A DNA stretch of 64,000 bases from Ipomoea triloba (taxonomy: Eukaryota; Streptophyta; Magnoliopsida; Solanales; Convolvulaceae), in the NCBI RefSeq assembly GCF_003576645.1, contig NC_044922.1:16183149-16247148 (forward strand), read 5' to 3'. How positions within the stretch are numbered: position 1 is the stretch's first letter; every line of letters begins with the position of its first letter. The notes under the pieces were generated by a model that made no database searches, was not told the DNA's origin, and saw only the letters and a list, made by a program, of their open reading frames with translations. Below, piece by piece: positions 11,688-24,578 of the stretch. A program made the position numbers and the translations under genes.

Positions 11688-12340
11688 TGTGAATAAAAGA
11701 AATCTTTGAGAAAAAGCACTCTTATAATCAAAGTTTTTTTTTCTTTTTACAGTACATAGTTCAAGATCTAGTTCATATGATCTTATTGTAAAAAGTTGTA
11801 TTTGTATTAGATTGAGTGTGTACTATAGAAAGACTTAGTTCAGAAGTGAAATTATGTAATGTAGATATGTAATATAATATGAAGCAATTTAAGAAGCGCC
11901 AAAAAAAGTACACAGTTGAATTTGATAACGCAGTTGGAGAACACCTCATAATCTGCGGAGCCACGCTCAAAAACTTTTTCACTTAAGCTTAACCCGCTGG
12001 TTTTACAATTACAAGGTTCAATGAATTACAAAACTAGATCTACCACATATTTAAACATTAACCTTATAAAACAACTATATGAAAAAGTTACACGTACAGT
12101 TTGAACTAATTCTACCAATTAAACAAACTGTAACCAACTTGGATTTTAACACAACTTGTACTGATATAACTTGGAGCTGATTTCTCCAGTTAGGACATCA
12201 ACCTTTCCCTGTATTGAAGTTTTTTCGCAGCACCTTTCTGACTATATATATGTATTTGAAACACAGAAATTTCGATTATCTTCATAATGAATGAGCCTAT
12301 TTATAGTATTGAGATAATTTCTTTTCTCCTTAAGTTGCGC
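10741..12340. other. AT-rich intergenic DNA with repeat fragments
   Basis: No gene is supported. Near 11412-11580 is a degraded repeat with GGGTGTTTAGCAAATAG and TTAGCTGGTTGTAG motifs, related to sequence at 32090-32205. An (AAT)n microsatellite occupies about 11630-11688. Confidence 0.5.
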
Positions 12341-12349
12341 ACGCATTTC

Positions 12350-12815
12350 GCCATGATGTACCAGTTGTTATACTGTGGACCATGGTCCACAATGCACTGT
12401 GGAACATAGGTCATGGCTGATACTGCAGTTGTGTTAAACTGATACTGCAGTTGTGTTGAACGGATACTGCAGTTGTGTTGAAAAGATACTGCGGTTGTGT
12501 TGAAAGGAAACTGCAATTACGCGGAACAGAGGTCGTTCATCCATTCAACACAATTGCAGTATCCATTCAATACAACTGTAGTATCCGTTCAACACAACTG
12601 CAGTATCAGTTCAACACAACTGCATTTACAGACGGATGAAATGGCCTCTGTTCCGCTACGCGGAACAGAAGCCGTTCATCCATTCAACACAACCGCAGTA
12701 TCTTTTCAACACAGCTGCAGTATCCGTTCAACACAACTGCAGTATCAACCGTGACCACGGTTCACAATGCATTGTGGACCATGGTCCACCGTATAATTTG
12801 CGATAATGTACCATT
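12350..12815. mobile_element. Inverted element with internal 22-bp minisatellite
   Basis: The outer arms are inverted: GTGGACCATGGTCCACAATG near 12376 matches a reverse copy near 12770-12790. Inside are about ten units of a roughly 22-bp repeat with core GATACTGCAGTTGTGTT, in one direction at 12417-12510 and in reverse at 12535-12745. The centre holds two copies of GCGGAACAGA. Open frames through it only reflect the repeat. A related locus is 18836-19165. Confidence 0.75.
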
Positions 12816-13899
12816 TTTGCACATGATCACATATGTCTTCTTTGCAAATGTTGCCACGTTTCCTTCTTATGCGCCATTTCTTGATTTGCCATTCATAATC
12901 CAATTCATTCATTCCCTTTTAATTTGCTTTCCTTCCCTTGCCACATACATGCATGCATATTTCATTTTTCTAAACATTTTTTGCATTTCATTTCTCATTT
13001 TGAGCCATAATAACATATGCATGCATTGCATCACGCCACATGTACAATTTGTACATAATATGCATGCATTAATTCCCTTCTCAACTTTGTTTGATTTTAT
13101 ATGCCAAATCATTATACGTAACATATCTATATACATAGTATATTACTAACAAAAAGGACGAAGATTAAAGACCAAGCGTGAACAGATAAGAAGACTAGTT
13201 CAAGTTGAAATCCAAGACAGTTATCTTGTTAGAGCAAAATCTGGAAGGATTCTTATAAATGCCCTTCATCTATATGCAAATAAGATTGATGATTTCTAGA
13301 CATACTACTCTGGATATCCAATATTCCTTCAAAGGCATATCTCTGAGATTAAACGGAGCAACTTGATGAATTTGATTCAACTCAAGTTGATTTATGCTTG
13401 ATGAATAAGGGTTGTCAACCACAATAGTAATTCGATTGGGAAATCTTGCACCATCTCTTCAAGAAACTTCAACACGTACGGTTCGAAGGTTGAGGACAGT
13501 GGCAACTTGCAATGTTCACTCTTAACCGATTTGTTTGGTAATAACGTTCAATTGGTTAATGAATGAAGAGTTGGGCTAACCATATTGTGGTGCTCCATAT
13601 GTAGGAATGATTATTTTGAACTGGGTTACCAAACATGTGTTCTTGTGCATGCTTTACTCTCTTAATTTTATCTTTCCATGTTAAAGTCTCTCTGCACCAC
13701 GATTTGAACTAGTTCATCGACTGTGTCAATTTAGTCTAGTACGCATCTCTATTGACTTGGCTATTTACACTTAAGTTTGTTTGGAGTTACTACATATGCA
13801 AAACAACAACAACAACAACAATATAGAATTTATATGAAAAAAAAACATACCTAAGTCCATGAACACTAATCAGTAATCACATGTCCTGTTCCTAATTAC

Positions 13900-14318
13900 C
13901 ACTATTGCAAAAATCACCGCTTATGCACCCGCCTAGGCGCTAGGCGCTCCTAGACCGAGGTGAATTGCTCCCTAGGCGTCCGCCTAGCGCCTAACTTGGC
14001 CGACTAGGCCGAGTTGGCGACCGATTGGGCCGAATTTGGTCGAGTTAACTCGCCCACCGTAACTCGGCAAAGTTAGTCGAGTTAACTCGAGCGAGTCGGC
14101 CTTGTTAATTTTATTATTACATTTATATATATTTAAATTTATTTATTTATATAAGTAAGAGAAGTAAGAGATATATACATAATATATATAATATAATATA
14201 TGACATACACCCACACACATGAATTAATTTTTTGTTTTTATAAGTCGCCGCCTAGACCGCTTAGGCTCTAGGCGTTAGTCTATCGTCCGACTAGCGCCTA
14301 GCGCCTACTGCAACCATG
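13900..14318. mobile_element. Non-autonomous hAT-like element with GCCTAGGCG-rich ends
   Basis: CTAATTACC occurs on both sides (13892-13900 and 14319-14327), consistent with an 8- or 9-bp target duplication. With 8 bp the element starts CACTATTGCA and ends in the reverse complement of CATGGTTGCA, the CA-type short terminal repeats of hAT elements. Subterminal regions are inverted repeats rich in GCCTAGGCGC and CTAGCGCCTA. There is no coding sequence. Confidence 0.75.
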
Positions 14319-14326
14319 CTAATTAC

Positions 14327-14379
14327 CTTCATGGTACTAGACAACAGGCTCAAGCACCCTGTTGCCTAGTACCATGAAG
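14327..14379. repeat. Near-perfect 22-bp hairpin with 9-base loop
   Basis: Arms 14327-14348 and 14358-14379 pair with a single A/G difference; the core is CATGGTACTAG / CTAGTACCATG. It directly follows the target duplication of the hAT-like element. The loop is short for a plant microRNA precursor. Confidence 0.8.
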
Positions 14380-14690
14380 AGACAATGAAAGTAACGGGAC
14401 TGCTGAACCCGTCTACACAGTCTCATTGTATTTTTTAAAAATATATTAGCTAGGGGGTGTTTTTGAGAAAATAATTTATTTTCTCAAAATCTTATCAGAA
14501 AAGCTGCTTTGAGTAGTTTCTTAAATTTTTGTCTTTTAAAATAATAAGTTGTTACAAAAAGTTAATAAATCAAATGCTCATATTGATTGTACGTTTGACC
14601 AAGTCAGTCAAACAACTAATAGTAGTCAAACAAATCAAAGTTAGATGATAACTTATATTACCAAACAGGACCAATAATTTTGATTGTCAG

Positions 14691-14872
14691 TTCACAATGC
14701 AATATTAAAATTGATTTAAATGCCCAACCTTTTGTTGGTCAATTCACAATGCAATATTGAAAAAATTGATTTAAATGCCCAACCTTTTGTTGGTCAATTC
14801 ACAATGCAATATTGAAATTGATTTAAATGCCCAACAATGCGATATTAAAATTGATTTAAATGCCCAACAATA
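14691..14872. repeat. Tandem repeat of about 50-55 bp
   Basis: Three to four units share TTCACAATGCAATATT, TTGATTTAAATGCCCAAC and CCTTTTGTTGGTC; the later units are shortened. Non-coding. Confidence 0.85.
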
Positions 14873-16107
14873 ATGTTTGGTCCAACTTCATATGTGCAGA
14901 GTGTGAGGCAGACCTACAAGTGATGAGTCTAAGCAATAAATTGGGACAATATAATTATGACAGATAATTTTGAGATTTACTTTTTTTGCCTTTATAGTAA
15001 GTAGGCGCCCCACCATGTGACCAAATCAGTGAAACATATATATCTTACTTTTCAGCATTAGATGTATTTTGGTACAAAACAGCAACATAAATCATATAAA
15101 TACAAATTTGACCCTCCACTACTTGTCATTCATTCGTGGCCCCACTTACAGATTCCCCTTTATCTCTTCATCTGTTTCAGTCAACTTTCAAAATAATATT
15201 GAAACCGCTTTCTAGTTCTAGTCTTGTGATGAGCAAGATGGGGATATATTATTAGCTAATATTCATCATCTTCAATTAACAATAAGTTTAATTCCTTGAA
15301 AGTATTGTTTATTGGTCCTTTTTTATTTACATTGATCCACTATTAAAAATCTAAGTTAATTGACTTCATTGTGATCATTTACTGACTAAGATGCAAAATT
15401 ATTTTTGCGCAAAACACATATTTAGTGGGCGTATTGAACTGGGTTTGAAAGGCTTGAGGATCTTCTTATGGCTATGCAGGATTAGGTTTAGAATAATTGA
15501 ATGTCTCAATCAGGTTAAGATTACAAGAGAATATTTATACTAGCTACAGAGTTTGAATAGAAGTAGAACTAGTCTAAAATAGGAGTCCTAACATGCAGAA
15601 GATTCTCTGGAAAACAGTGTTGATATGGTCTCGTTAATGGTGATGAGTATCCATTCAGCTTGAGTTCGTGATTGGATAGTTGTCATTGTTTAGTTAAAAC
15701 ATAAATAAATTATATAGAGATTTATATTTTAATACTTTTGAAAATGGAATTCTTTTAAGCTCTAATACATTAACTTATGTATAAAATATGACAGGCAGAA
15801 ACACATGCATATTATATAAATCATATTATATTTACTCTTGTTTACCTCTTTATCGTCTTATGTAGCAACTAATCATTATTGTTAGTAGTGAGATTTTCAC
15901 TTTTTTGTTATCTACTATTTTCTTTCACATTCATTGTATTGACAATAAATAAATTCCAATATTAATTAATCACAAAGGTATACTACTTATGATTTTCTAT
16001 GTTATACTCTCATGCCAAATATTATTTGTTATGTTTATTATTCTCCAGTTAAACTAATACTTCCCTGTTTATTTACTTATAAAATATTTTGTAATAATTT
16101 TTAAATT
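14873..16107. other. Intergenic DNA without recognised features
   Basis: AT-rich. I see no long open frame, RNA gene or repeat with clear ends. Confidence 0.5.
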
Positions 16108-16122
16108 TGTCATTTTGTGCTT

Positions 16123-16266
16123 TTTTTTTAATACCACTGACTCTATTACAATGCAGTATTTGTTCATAACTACTTTCTCAACCTATTGAAGTATAAGAAT
16201 CAATATTACCACCACTTCCCGTATAAAGAGAAGGGTTTGATGTCACTGGACCACAAGGTCCTTGGC
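16123..16266 (-). mobile_element. SINE family A, reverse orientation
   Basis: Perfect 15-bp target duplications TGTCATTTTGTGCTT flank the insert (16108-16122 and 16267-16281). Read on the minus strand it begins with an A-box-like CCTTGTGGTCCAGTG and ends with TAGAGTCAGTGGTATT plus an A tail, as in the copy at 29865-29987. Confidence 0.85.
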
Positions 16267-16593
16267 TGTCATTTTGTGCTTAATTGCTTATTGTTTCAAA
16301 CTTTTCTCACTTGCCAAGTAGTGTAAAGGACAAGAATAACCCGGCCTGATTTCGACTACCCTTTCGGACAATATGTATTGTTTTTCTCACCAACGTACGT
16401 AACTATTCAGTGGCCTTGTTGAATTTGCATTGGTTTGGCCGTTTGGGTAAACACTCCAATCAAGAAAAGGAAATATGCTAATTGGGTGATAATTCTAAGG
16501 TCAAATTCTACCATCTCTAAAGTTTTGTTGGTTTAGCCATAAACTTTTATAAAATAACTTAGCTTTTTAGTTGATATAAAAGAATTGGCAAAA

Positions 16594-17023
16594 ACTTGTG
16601 TGAGACCGTCTCACCATGAGACGGATCGGGTCGGGTCAATATGCAACTATAACACTTATATGCACAAATGCCATACTTATATGCTCAAATGTAATACTAA
16701 TCAAGAATAAAATTTTTGTTACTTATTAGGGTAAATATAATACTTTTAAGGAAAAATACAATAATTTTACATTTCGATTTAAAAGTATAACATTTTTCCT
16801 CAAAAATATTATATTTGCCCTTATAAGTGAAAGGTACTTGTCAACATTACTTATTATGAAAAATGTATTACTTTTTCTCTTAAGTAAGAGAAAATTGTAT
16901 TTTTGATTAGTGTTATATTTGAGCATATAAGTGTGAGATTTGCACATATAAGTATGACATTTGCATGGTGTTTTAACCCGACCCGTCTCACGAATAAGGA
17001 TCCGTGAGACGGTCTCACACAAG
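16594..17023. mobile_element. MITE with ACTTGTGTGAGACCGTCTC termini
   Basis: The left end reads ACTTGTGTGAGACCGTCTC and the right end is its reverse complement. Inner sequence is a second inverted set (GTAATACT / AGTATTAC blocks; GGGTCGGGTCAA against TTAACCCGACCC). There is no real coding capacity. The same family occurs at 28865-29083 and 29411-29745, with fragments at 9149, 23345, 30000 and in PAO intron 2. Confidence 0.8.
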
Positions 17024-17366
17024 TGTGTATGAGAGTCAATTTCATATTAAAGATCACCTATTTTACAGGTAAAGAGACCATGTTGAGCATATAATAATAC
17101 GGAGTATATAAATGTGTAATTTAACTAAAATTTTTAGTTAAAATATATAGAAACACATGCTTCAATTCAGAACACATTTATAGCAAGGAGAAAGATTGTA
17201 CTAAGAGAAAGGAAAGTGGAGATGAGAAGATAAAGCTTAAAGCCCAGAAAGAACATGGCGGTACAGTCAACATTTAACTGGAAAGCATGAACGTACACGA
17301 TCAGATGAGAAGAAAAAAGTGCTCAAGTACAAAGCAAACAATAAATGAAAATGGAAGTTTGAGTTC

Positions 17367-18505
17367 TTAGAATTCTCCACGGGGCAAGGGCTCGTGGGTG
17401 TGGTGGGTGATGAAGAAGAGCTCGTAGACGACGCCGGCGATCCCGCCGCCGATGATGGGCCCGGCCCAGTACACCCAGTGGTGGGTCCAGGTCCAGCTCA
17501 CTACCGCCGGCCCGAATGAGACTGCTGGGTTCATGGACGCGCCGGTGAAGGCCCCGCCGGCCAGAATGTTGGCTCCAACAATGAAACCAATGGCGATTGG
17601 TGCAATGGTTCCCAGATCTCCCTTCTTTGGGTCCACGGCGGTGGCATATACGGTGTACACCAGCCCGAAGGTCATCACAATCTCGAAGATTAGAGCGCTC
17701 CATACTGACACTCCGGACAGACCAAAAGCCCCAGTTGACTGCATTCACGTTAATAATTGGTCAGACCGTTGACTTGGTAACCATAAAGTTATAAATTTAA
17801 ATTTAAATTTAATGAGATTCTTGATTTGAGTAAATCAGTTATTGTCAATTTAGACAGTTTAGCTTCTTGTATTCCTTTGGGGTCAATACATACCCTCAAC
17901 TAGCTTGGTTGGCTTGAGTGACAGGTTATTTTTGTCCTTTAAAAAAGTTAAACCATTAAGAAAAAATTAATCTGACCAGCATTCTGCCACTTATTTAGGT
18001 CGAATTGGTGCCAACGGAAATTGGTCTAAGTGTGGTACGGATTAAATGTGTTTCTATAATTAGGGTCTGCTCAAAATTCCTCGTGACTTGACAATATATA
18101 GGGAATTTGAGTGAAGCTTACCATGCCGCCGGTGGCGAACTCGAGGAGGAAGCAGGCGGCGGTGGAGCCAAGAAGCTGAGCGATGACGTAGAGGACGCCG
18201 CGGAAGAAGGTGATGTTGCCGCCAACGAAGGCCCCGAAGGTGACGGCGGGGTTGACGTGGCCACCGGAGATGTTGGCTCCGACGGAAACAGCCACGAAGA
18301 GAGCGAAGGCGTGGGCAATGGCGGCGGCGATAAGGCCGGAGGGGGTGCTAGGGCCGTCGTTAGTCAACTTGGAGAAGGCCATGCCTGAGCCCTGGCCGGC
18401 GAACACGAAAATGAGGGTGCATATGAACTCCGCCAGGGCCGCCTTCAGGTTGCCCGGCTGCCGGAGCTCCTCGTGGCTCCCGAACGCGATTTGGTGGATC
18501 GGCAT
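17367..18505 (-). CDS. TIP1: Tonoplast intrinsic protein, TIP1-type aquaporin
   Basis: Two exons on the minus strand, 18505-18122 and 17738-17367, with a phase-0 GT-AG intron; the product has 251 residues, the normal TIP1 length. Both NPA motifs are present ([11 protein letters not shown], residues 85-87; [10 protein letters not shown], residues 198-200). The aromatic/arginine filter positions read H65, I186, A195 and V201, the H-I-A-V set of TIP1 channels, which pass water and often urea or hydrogen peroxide across the vacuole membrane. Six membrane segments are expected. The C-terminus is His-rich (THHTHEPLP). Exon 1 is GC-rich compared with the surrounding DNA. Which TIP1 paralogue it is cannot be told here. 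It looks intact. Confidence 0.95.
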
Positions 18506-18835
18506 GGTCGGAAAATCAAGAATCGATGATACTCTTGGCTACTCACTATCTCTTATCACGAGGATTGGAATACATTGTGCATGGGAGCTCAACTACTTAT
18601 ACATGGGAAAACTCTGAATCATTGTGCAACCGGGTATAGCCGGTTACCGGTAACATTTCCGATATATACATACAATATATATGAGTGAGTTCAAATTACA
18701 AAAATCTCATTCTTAGAAATAATCTAAATTTTACTCCGTATATATTAATAATAAACATAATATTATGAAAATATTATATTAAAAATAACTTAGTCAAGAA
18801 TCGTTAACTAAATCAAATACATAAAATGCCGTCGT

Positions 18836-19165
18836 TATATCGTGGACCATTATAAAAAAAAATTAGGTTGTTTCAGTAAGATGGAGAAATGACTTCCGTA
18901 GATCTCTGTAACTGATACTACAGTTCATCTCAAATGATACTACAGTTGTGTTGAACTGATACTGCAGATGTGCTGAACTGATACTGCAATTGTGTTGAAC
19001 TGATACTGCAGTTGTCTTTGAACTGATACTGCAGTTGTCTTTGAACTGATACTGTAGTTGTGTTGAAAGGGAACAGCAGTTGCGCGGAAGGAGACCATTT
19101 CTTTTATTTGTTTCCATTAATCAAAACGATGTCATTTGATGTGCGGTCTACAGTAAAATTTGCAC
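18836..19165. mobile_element. Minisatellite-bearing element related to 12350-12815
   Basis: About seven units of the GATACTGCAGTTGTGTT-type repeat (18910-19065), followed by a GCGCGGAAGGAGACC segment like the GCGGAACAGA segment of the other locus. GTGGACCATTAT lies on the left at about 18842 and GGTCTACAGTAAAATTTGC on the right. Exact ends are unclear. Confidence 0.65.
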
Positions 19166-19661
19166 ATAAATTAGGACGAAAAGAGTAATAAACATAACCA
19201 ATAAAATGAGAAGAAAGAGTAATATTTAATGAACTCAACCAAAATTCAAACTCAATTTAAATAGGAGAATTATATTTGTCCTTTTCTTTTAGGGTTGAGT
19301 AGTACAATAAAAGCACGTTATTCAAATATCGAAGGAGCAGACCGACCACCCTCATCGATTGGGTAGACAGCTAAGAGCTTATCTGATAACCAATAATGGC
19401 GCAGCACGTGGCTGTACTGTCTAATGTCCACGTCACGTGGGGCCCTGATTGGATAGTGGGTAGTGTCCCATTTGTGGTCGGAGGCAATCATGTACAGTGG
19501 ACCGTGGAATGCTCTGGAACTAGCTATCGGATTTGTGATTAATTAATTATAATCCACCTAATCTTTTAATTAATTAAATCTCTAATTAATGGCGTATTCC
19601 ATTTTAGTCAAGCATATTAGTTAGCTGGTCCTTGTATTATTATTAAGAGAATAACATATAT

Positions 19662-19679
19662 GTTTTCAAAAAAAAAAAA
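19662..19679 (+). mobile_element. 18-base A-tail retroinsertion with 16-bp target duplication
   Basis: GTTTTC followed by a run of A is bracketed by two perfect copies of AGAGAATAACATATAT (19646-19661 and 19680-19695). This is what an extremely 5'-truncated SINE or LINE insertion leaves. Confidence 0.75.
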
Positions 19680-19695
19680 AGAGAATAACATATAT

Positions 19696-21329
19696 CTGCA
19701 TAGTTTGGATACCAAAACGTGACAGGATTACAGTTTTGTTTGAACTGAACTTTGATCAAAATTATTGTATATTTTTAATTTTGAAGAATACAATTTTAAA
19801 CAAGTTAGTCAGATAATTAACTTAGTAATAAGCACAATATTACAAGTTTAATTTTTTTTGTTCTATTGATTTTCTTGACTTGAACCGATCAGTTCTAAAC
19901 AACTTAGACTGGTTATTTAGTTTATGTGTGTAATAATCGTTTTCCTTACACGTTTTTCTTCAAGGGGTCACTTGAAATCTTATATAAGAATTCGAACCCT
20001 CGATTATTTTGTCATCATTTATAAAGATTAATAGTTACAAACTAATTTTAACAAAAAAAAAAATCCAATATAATTATATTTCCCGCCAATTATTATATAA
20101 AATAGTAATAATAATTCGTGTACATGATTTTGTCAATGGAGAGATAGTGCGAAACGCATCTTTTGAGACGTGATGAAGATAATGACAACTCGGCAGTCTT
20201 CATCTTCATCTTGAAATATTATGAGTTCCTTCAATAACAATATAACCAATTTCTTTATCATATATAAAATAAAATTTGATTAATTAAATAATTATTATCT
20301 TCCAAATATTTTTCTTAGTATCCTAAATATTAAAGAAATTTTAGCATCAAATTATTTTTGAAATGACGACGAAAACTCTCAATCATTATTTGTGGGTGTG
20401 CATTGGACAAACTCTACACCAATTGAATTTGTGACATTTACGTATGAGATTATGACAATCATGTTTTACCCACTCGACCATTTCTTGTGTAATAGCCCTC
20501 AAACCGCACATGCATGAGATGTAAATTGCATTAGAAAAATTATATGTGACAAGTTTAACCGAGAGAGTATTGGTAAGAATTTACACCAAAAAAATATTAA
20601 TAAGAACCAAACTCATGCTATTTTGATAAGAAATTTAAAAAAAAAAAAATCATCTTTTTTATGTAGATTTTTTTACTGCAATTATTGCGTCATTTTGTGG
20701 GCTGTGGGCATGTAATGCCAATGCGTCGTAACATTGTGAATTTTTCAAATTTCCCTCGTTTACAAGCCATAAACAAGAAAACAAATGATTGGTGTAAAAG
20801 ATTATTATTAACGCCGAAAGGTTGAGACAAGATACAACAAAGTCTTGTGACATGTTTTATTTTGTACATACATTTCGTAGTTTTTTTTTGGTGAGATACA
20901 TTTAAATAGTTACAATTTGTTTGGTGAGAGGAAATTAGAAATTCACTCCTATTTTTTTTAAATACAATTGACCCTATTAAATTGTAGTATTCCTCTACTG
21001 AAGCTCGATCTCATGACCTCCTATATAGGAGAACCACTACATGTCATTTGAGTACAATGTGTTAAATAAATTTCTTTGTTTAGTATTTGAGGGAATTGTA
21101 ATTCGGCTAATTGTAATTCTCTCGTTTTTGTGAAATTTGAATCTCATGCATCCCTCTAGTATTTACAATTCCATAGTAAAGAGAAATGAAACTCTCACAA
21201 GTTTATTCTTGAAGCAATATAATCAATATTGTCTGTTAGCAATTTAGCATATCCAGGCTGTCTATTTTAGAGTAATTTAATTTATTTTTCTTGTGTTCTC
21301 TCATTCGAAAAATAATTAAATTGATCTCA
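19696..21329. other. AT-rich intergenic DNA
   Basis: No gene is supported. A degraded reverse SINE-like stretch lies near 20958-21060 (reverse-strand B-box-like ATGAGATCGAGC). Confidence 0.5.
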
Positions 21330-21551
21330 AAAGAGTGGTAAAGTGGGTGGAATATAATTCTCGTAAATAAAAATCACGAGTTTTATTATTGTTAGCACAT
21401 TCTTGGTTGAGCTCGTTGTACATGTTCGTTCTAATGTGATTTACCTATCATATATGGTTTGCGGGTTATTATACATGACAATGATTTACGCAATGCACAG
21501 CATGGAATAGTGACTGCAACTTTGTTTCATCACCAAAAAAAAAAAGAAAGA
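21330..21551 (+). mobile_element. SINE-like element (family B)
   Basis: Shared with 26415-26634: ATCACGAGTTT near the head, TATTACACATGA-like and TTTACGCAATGCACA in the body, and a final TGTCACC-like motif followed by an A run. Flanking duplications were not identified. Confidence 0.6.
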
Positions 21552-22680
21552 AAAAAAGAAAAAAAAAAGTAAAATTGAACATATCGCCTAATAATTCACT
21601 TTTGGTCGAGCCCGTTGGCTTTACGAGAGGTGCTCCATTTGGCATTTGCACCTTCTCGGAGGTGCTTAATTAGAACTTTCCTGACCTCTCACTTAGGAGC
21701 GTCACATCTATGTCGCTTGACCACAAGGCCTTTGGCACTTCTCTATACAAGTTGAAAATTTTATTTTAAAAATTTGGCATAATGTAACCGGCAAGGCCTG
21801 TTAATTTTTAGATGACATTCATGTACGCATGTCGCATGTGCATACTAGTCAATCCTTTATAGGCTTAGTTTTTCAACTTAAATGGGGTTTTTGTTTTAAA
21901 TCAATTTCTCATTCACCCGTTATTCATTTTGAGCGTACAATATATCAATTTCTTCATCTCACTATGAAAACACTTTGACCCGACTTAAATAAAAGATGGA
22001 CCTACATATATTTGTATCATAAAATAACCACTTTACATTGTTATTTTAATTAAAATTTCTAACAAATGCTATTAAATGATAAGATACTTGCCAATATTGA
22101 TGAATTTAAATTTGAAAATGATACCGGTGTCGGCATTAGAGGATAAGAACCAATAATGCTTTGATAAGCCATCCAACGTCGGACTGAGACAAAAAGAGAG
22201 AGAAAAAAATGTTAATTCGCTGTTGGAACCAAGGCATTCTACATACAACATTCAACTCGTGGTTTTTAATTACTGTTTTTGGTTTTATTTGAATTCAAAA
22301 ATTTTGAGAGCACATTCTTTTAGGGTTTATTTAATTTTGGGTAATGATAAAAAAATTTACAATACATCATTACCTGAAAATGTATAATGTTAAGAAGAAT
22401 TAAACTCGTGATTTTCATGTATAAGAATTATATTTTACCCGTCAAGTCACCATTTTCAAGGTCTACTTGAGGGGTTTATTTGATTTTATATGCAGTACCA
22501 TTTGTTTGGAGAAAAAAATACAATTTAAAACTAAAAAAAACTGATATTATTTATTTTATGGATATAAAATGTAAATTGCATGATTTTGAAAATTTTAAAT
22601 AATAAATGTCTATTTAGAAACTTGAAAAATAATTTCTGAAAAATTATTATTTTTTGAAAACATTTGATTTGTCTAGTGTT
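21552..22680. other. Intergenic DNA with a reverse SINE fragment
   Basis: Near 21690-21740 a minus-strand A-box-like CCTTGTGGTCAAGCG occurs, a fragment of SINE family A. Nothing else is supported. Confidence 0.45.
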
Positions 22681-23448
22681 TGATTGGAAGTTATTAATTT
22701 TTTTTTTCTGTTTGGTTATTTTTTTTAAAAATGAATATTAATCTACTACAAAGTTATTTCTTATAAAATATTAATTATTTTAAATTAATATATGTAATAA
22801 CTTCGAACTAAAGAATTTGTTTAAAGTAAAAAATTAATAATTATTTAGCAAATTTTAAGGATGTGGGAGATTAGCCCGTCAAAGTTTTTTTTTTTTCCTC
22901 ACTATGTGCCCCAGCGTAACAAAACACAAATTTTATTTCAATTAGGCGATGGGTCTAATTCATATTTTAACCTAGAAGATGGCAGGTTGACCCATCTATT
23001 TGACACCACTCAAAGAGAGGGATCAAAAAATATCTTCAAAGTAAAAATTTCAAAAGATGCTTTTCATCAAAATAAGTATTTTTTTATTTTGACTAAAATG
23101 TATATATTTTGTTGATTCATTTTTCTTTGATAGCAAAATACAGACAAATTTAGAAAATGACTTCCAAAAATTATTTTCCTAATTTCTAAATGTGCAATTA
23201 AATTGAATTATAGACAACTTATTTTTTGCACCAAAACAAATATACGAGTTAAACATTTCATTAGTGTAATAAATATTTATTTTTAAATGAAATGATATTC
23301 TCAAATAATTACTTATAAAACATTTTGTAATAAATATTATGCAAAAACTTGTGTTATACCGTTTCACGAATCCTTGTCCGTGAGACGGGTCGGATTAAGA
23401 TAAAATAAAATATTTATACTAGAAAATGTAATAAGATCATTTAGAGTT

Positions 23449-23563
23449 TGTTTGGAAACCATGCATCAAAATGTTTTTCAGAAAAAAAATTACAAAAAAT
23501 AACTCATTTTTTAGAAAATATTTTACTTTAAGACGATGTCTGGTTGAATGTCAAAAAGTTATC

Positions 23564-23594
<31 letters not shown>

Positions 23595-23905
23595 GTGGTG
23601 GTGTGGTGGTTGCGGTGTTTGTTGATGTTGTTGCGGTGGTGATGATGGTGATAATAATAATCTGAAAACTAGATTGAAGAGGGATGAGAGACAAGGGAAT
23701 GAGGGATTGATCGACGAGAACATAAAGAATCTAGAAAATACCTTTCGACTAAAAATTTAAAAAGATATTTTCTACCAAATTAGTTTTTTTTTTCAATTGA
23801 CCATAATGAATATTTTTATTTGATTTTTTGAGTAGCCAAACACAGAGAAAATCTGAAAAATAACTTTCAAAAGTCATATTCCAGGTTTTCAATTCATTCC
23901 CTCCG
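23449..23905. mobile_element. MITE with GTTTGGAAACC ends and internal (AAT)n
   Basis: The left end begins TTGTTTGGAAACCATG and the right end has the reversed type GGTTTTCAATTC, with matching GAAAATA/TATTTTC subterminal blocks. The centre holds an (AAT)n tract (about 23566-23594) and GGT-rich DNA. Similar to 24328-24948 and to the start of the window. Confidence 0.55.
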
Positions 23906-24327
23906 CATCACAATAGGTATCCAAATTTGCGTTAACTGACAAGGGAATGTATTTTTTCATTCATGAAAGACTAAACAAAGGCGGGCGAGCTTGCCGGTGT
24001 GATACACCTACCCATCACGATGAGTTCTCGTTCGAAAGATCAACATTTTCTAGGCTTTAACCAACTACATTTGCAGGAAACTATGGAGAAACAACCGCGC
24101 GACATGGAATTTCTGGTAATGTTGGAGTTGGAACAAAAAGAGGGTTTTCGATCTTAAACAAGAAAAATCTTGATTGAAAATTTCCGAGTATACAAACCAA
24201 AATTTAATTTACTCCCCAGAGATAAGATTGCATCTCCTCAAGATATCACATCACTTCGTAAATATTTTAACTAATCAAATTTTAATATTTCATTAAATTA
24301 CATATATGGGGAAAAATTCATTAACTA

Positions 24328-24530
24328 AGGGTTCGTTTTGAAACCTGAAAAATTATTTTAAGAAAACAACTCATTTTTCTGAAAATATTTATAATTTTTT
24401 GGAATTTGGTTGAAGGTAAAAAAAACTATTTTCTGTTTGGCTGAAAGTTAAGAAATTATATATATTTTTTGTTTGATTCATTTTTCTGAAAATGAATATA
24501 TTATTTGTTTACAACAACAACAACACCACC

Positions 24531-24578
<48 letters not shown>

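Noticed and set aside
12301..12754. Open frames rich in FNTTAVS/STQLQYQ repeats
   Set aside because: They are translations of the 22-bp minisatellite in both directions, with no start context or family.
12350..12815. CRISPR-like array of short repeats
   Set aside because: The units are tandem without unique spacers, reverse in the middle, and this is plant nuclear DNA.
14327..14379. Hairpin considered as a microRNA gene
   Set aside because: A nine-base loop and near-perfect 22-bp arms are too compact for a typical plant precursor; kept only as a repeat.
18107..18388. Plus-strand Glu/Gly-rich frame opposite TIP exon 1
   Set aside because: Shadow of the aquaporin exon on the minus strand.
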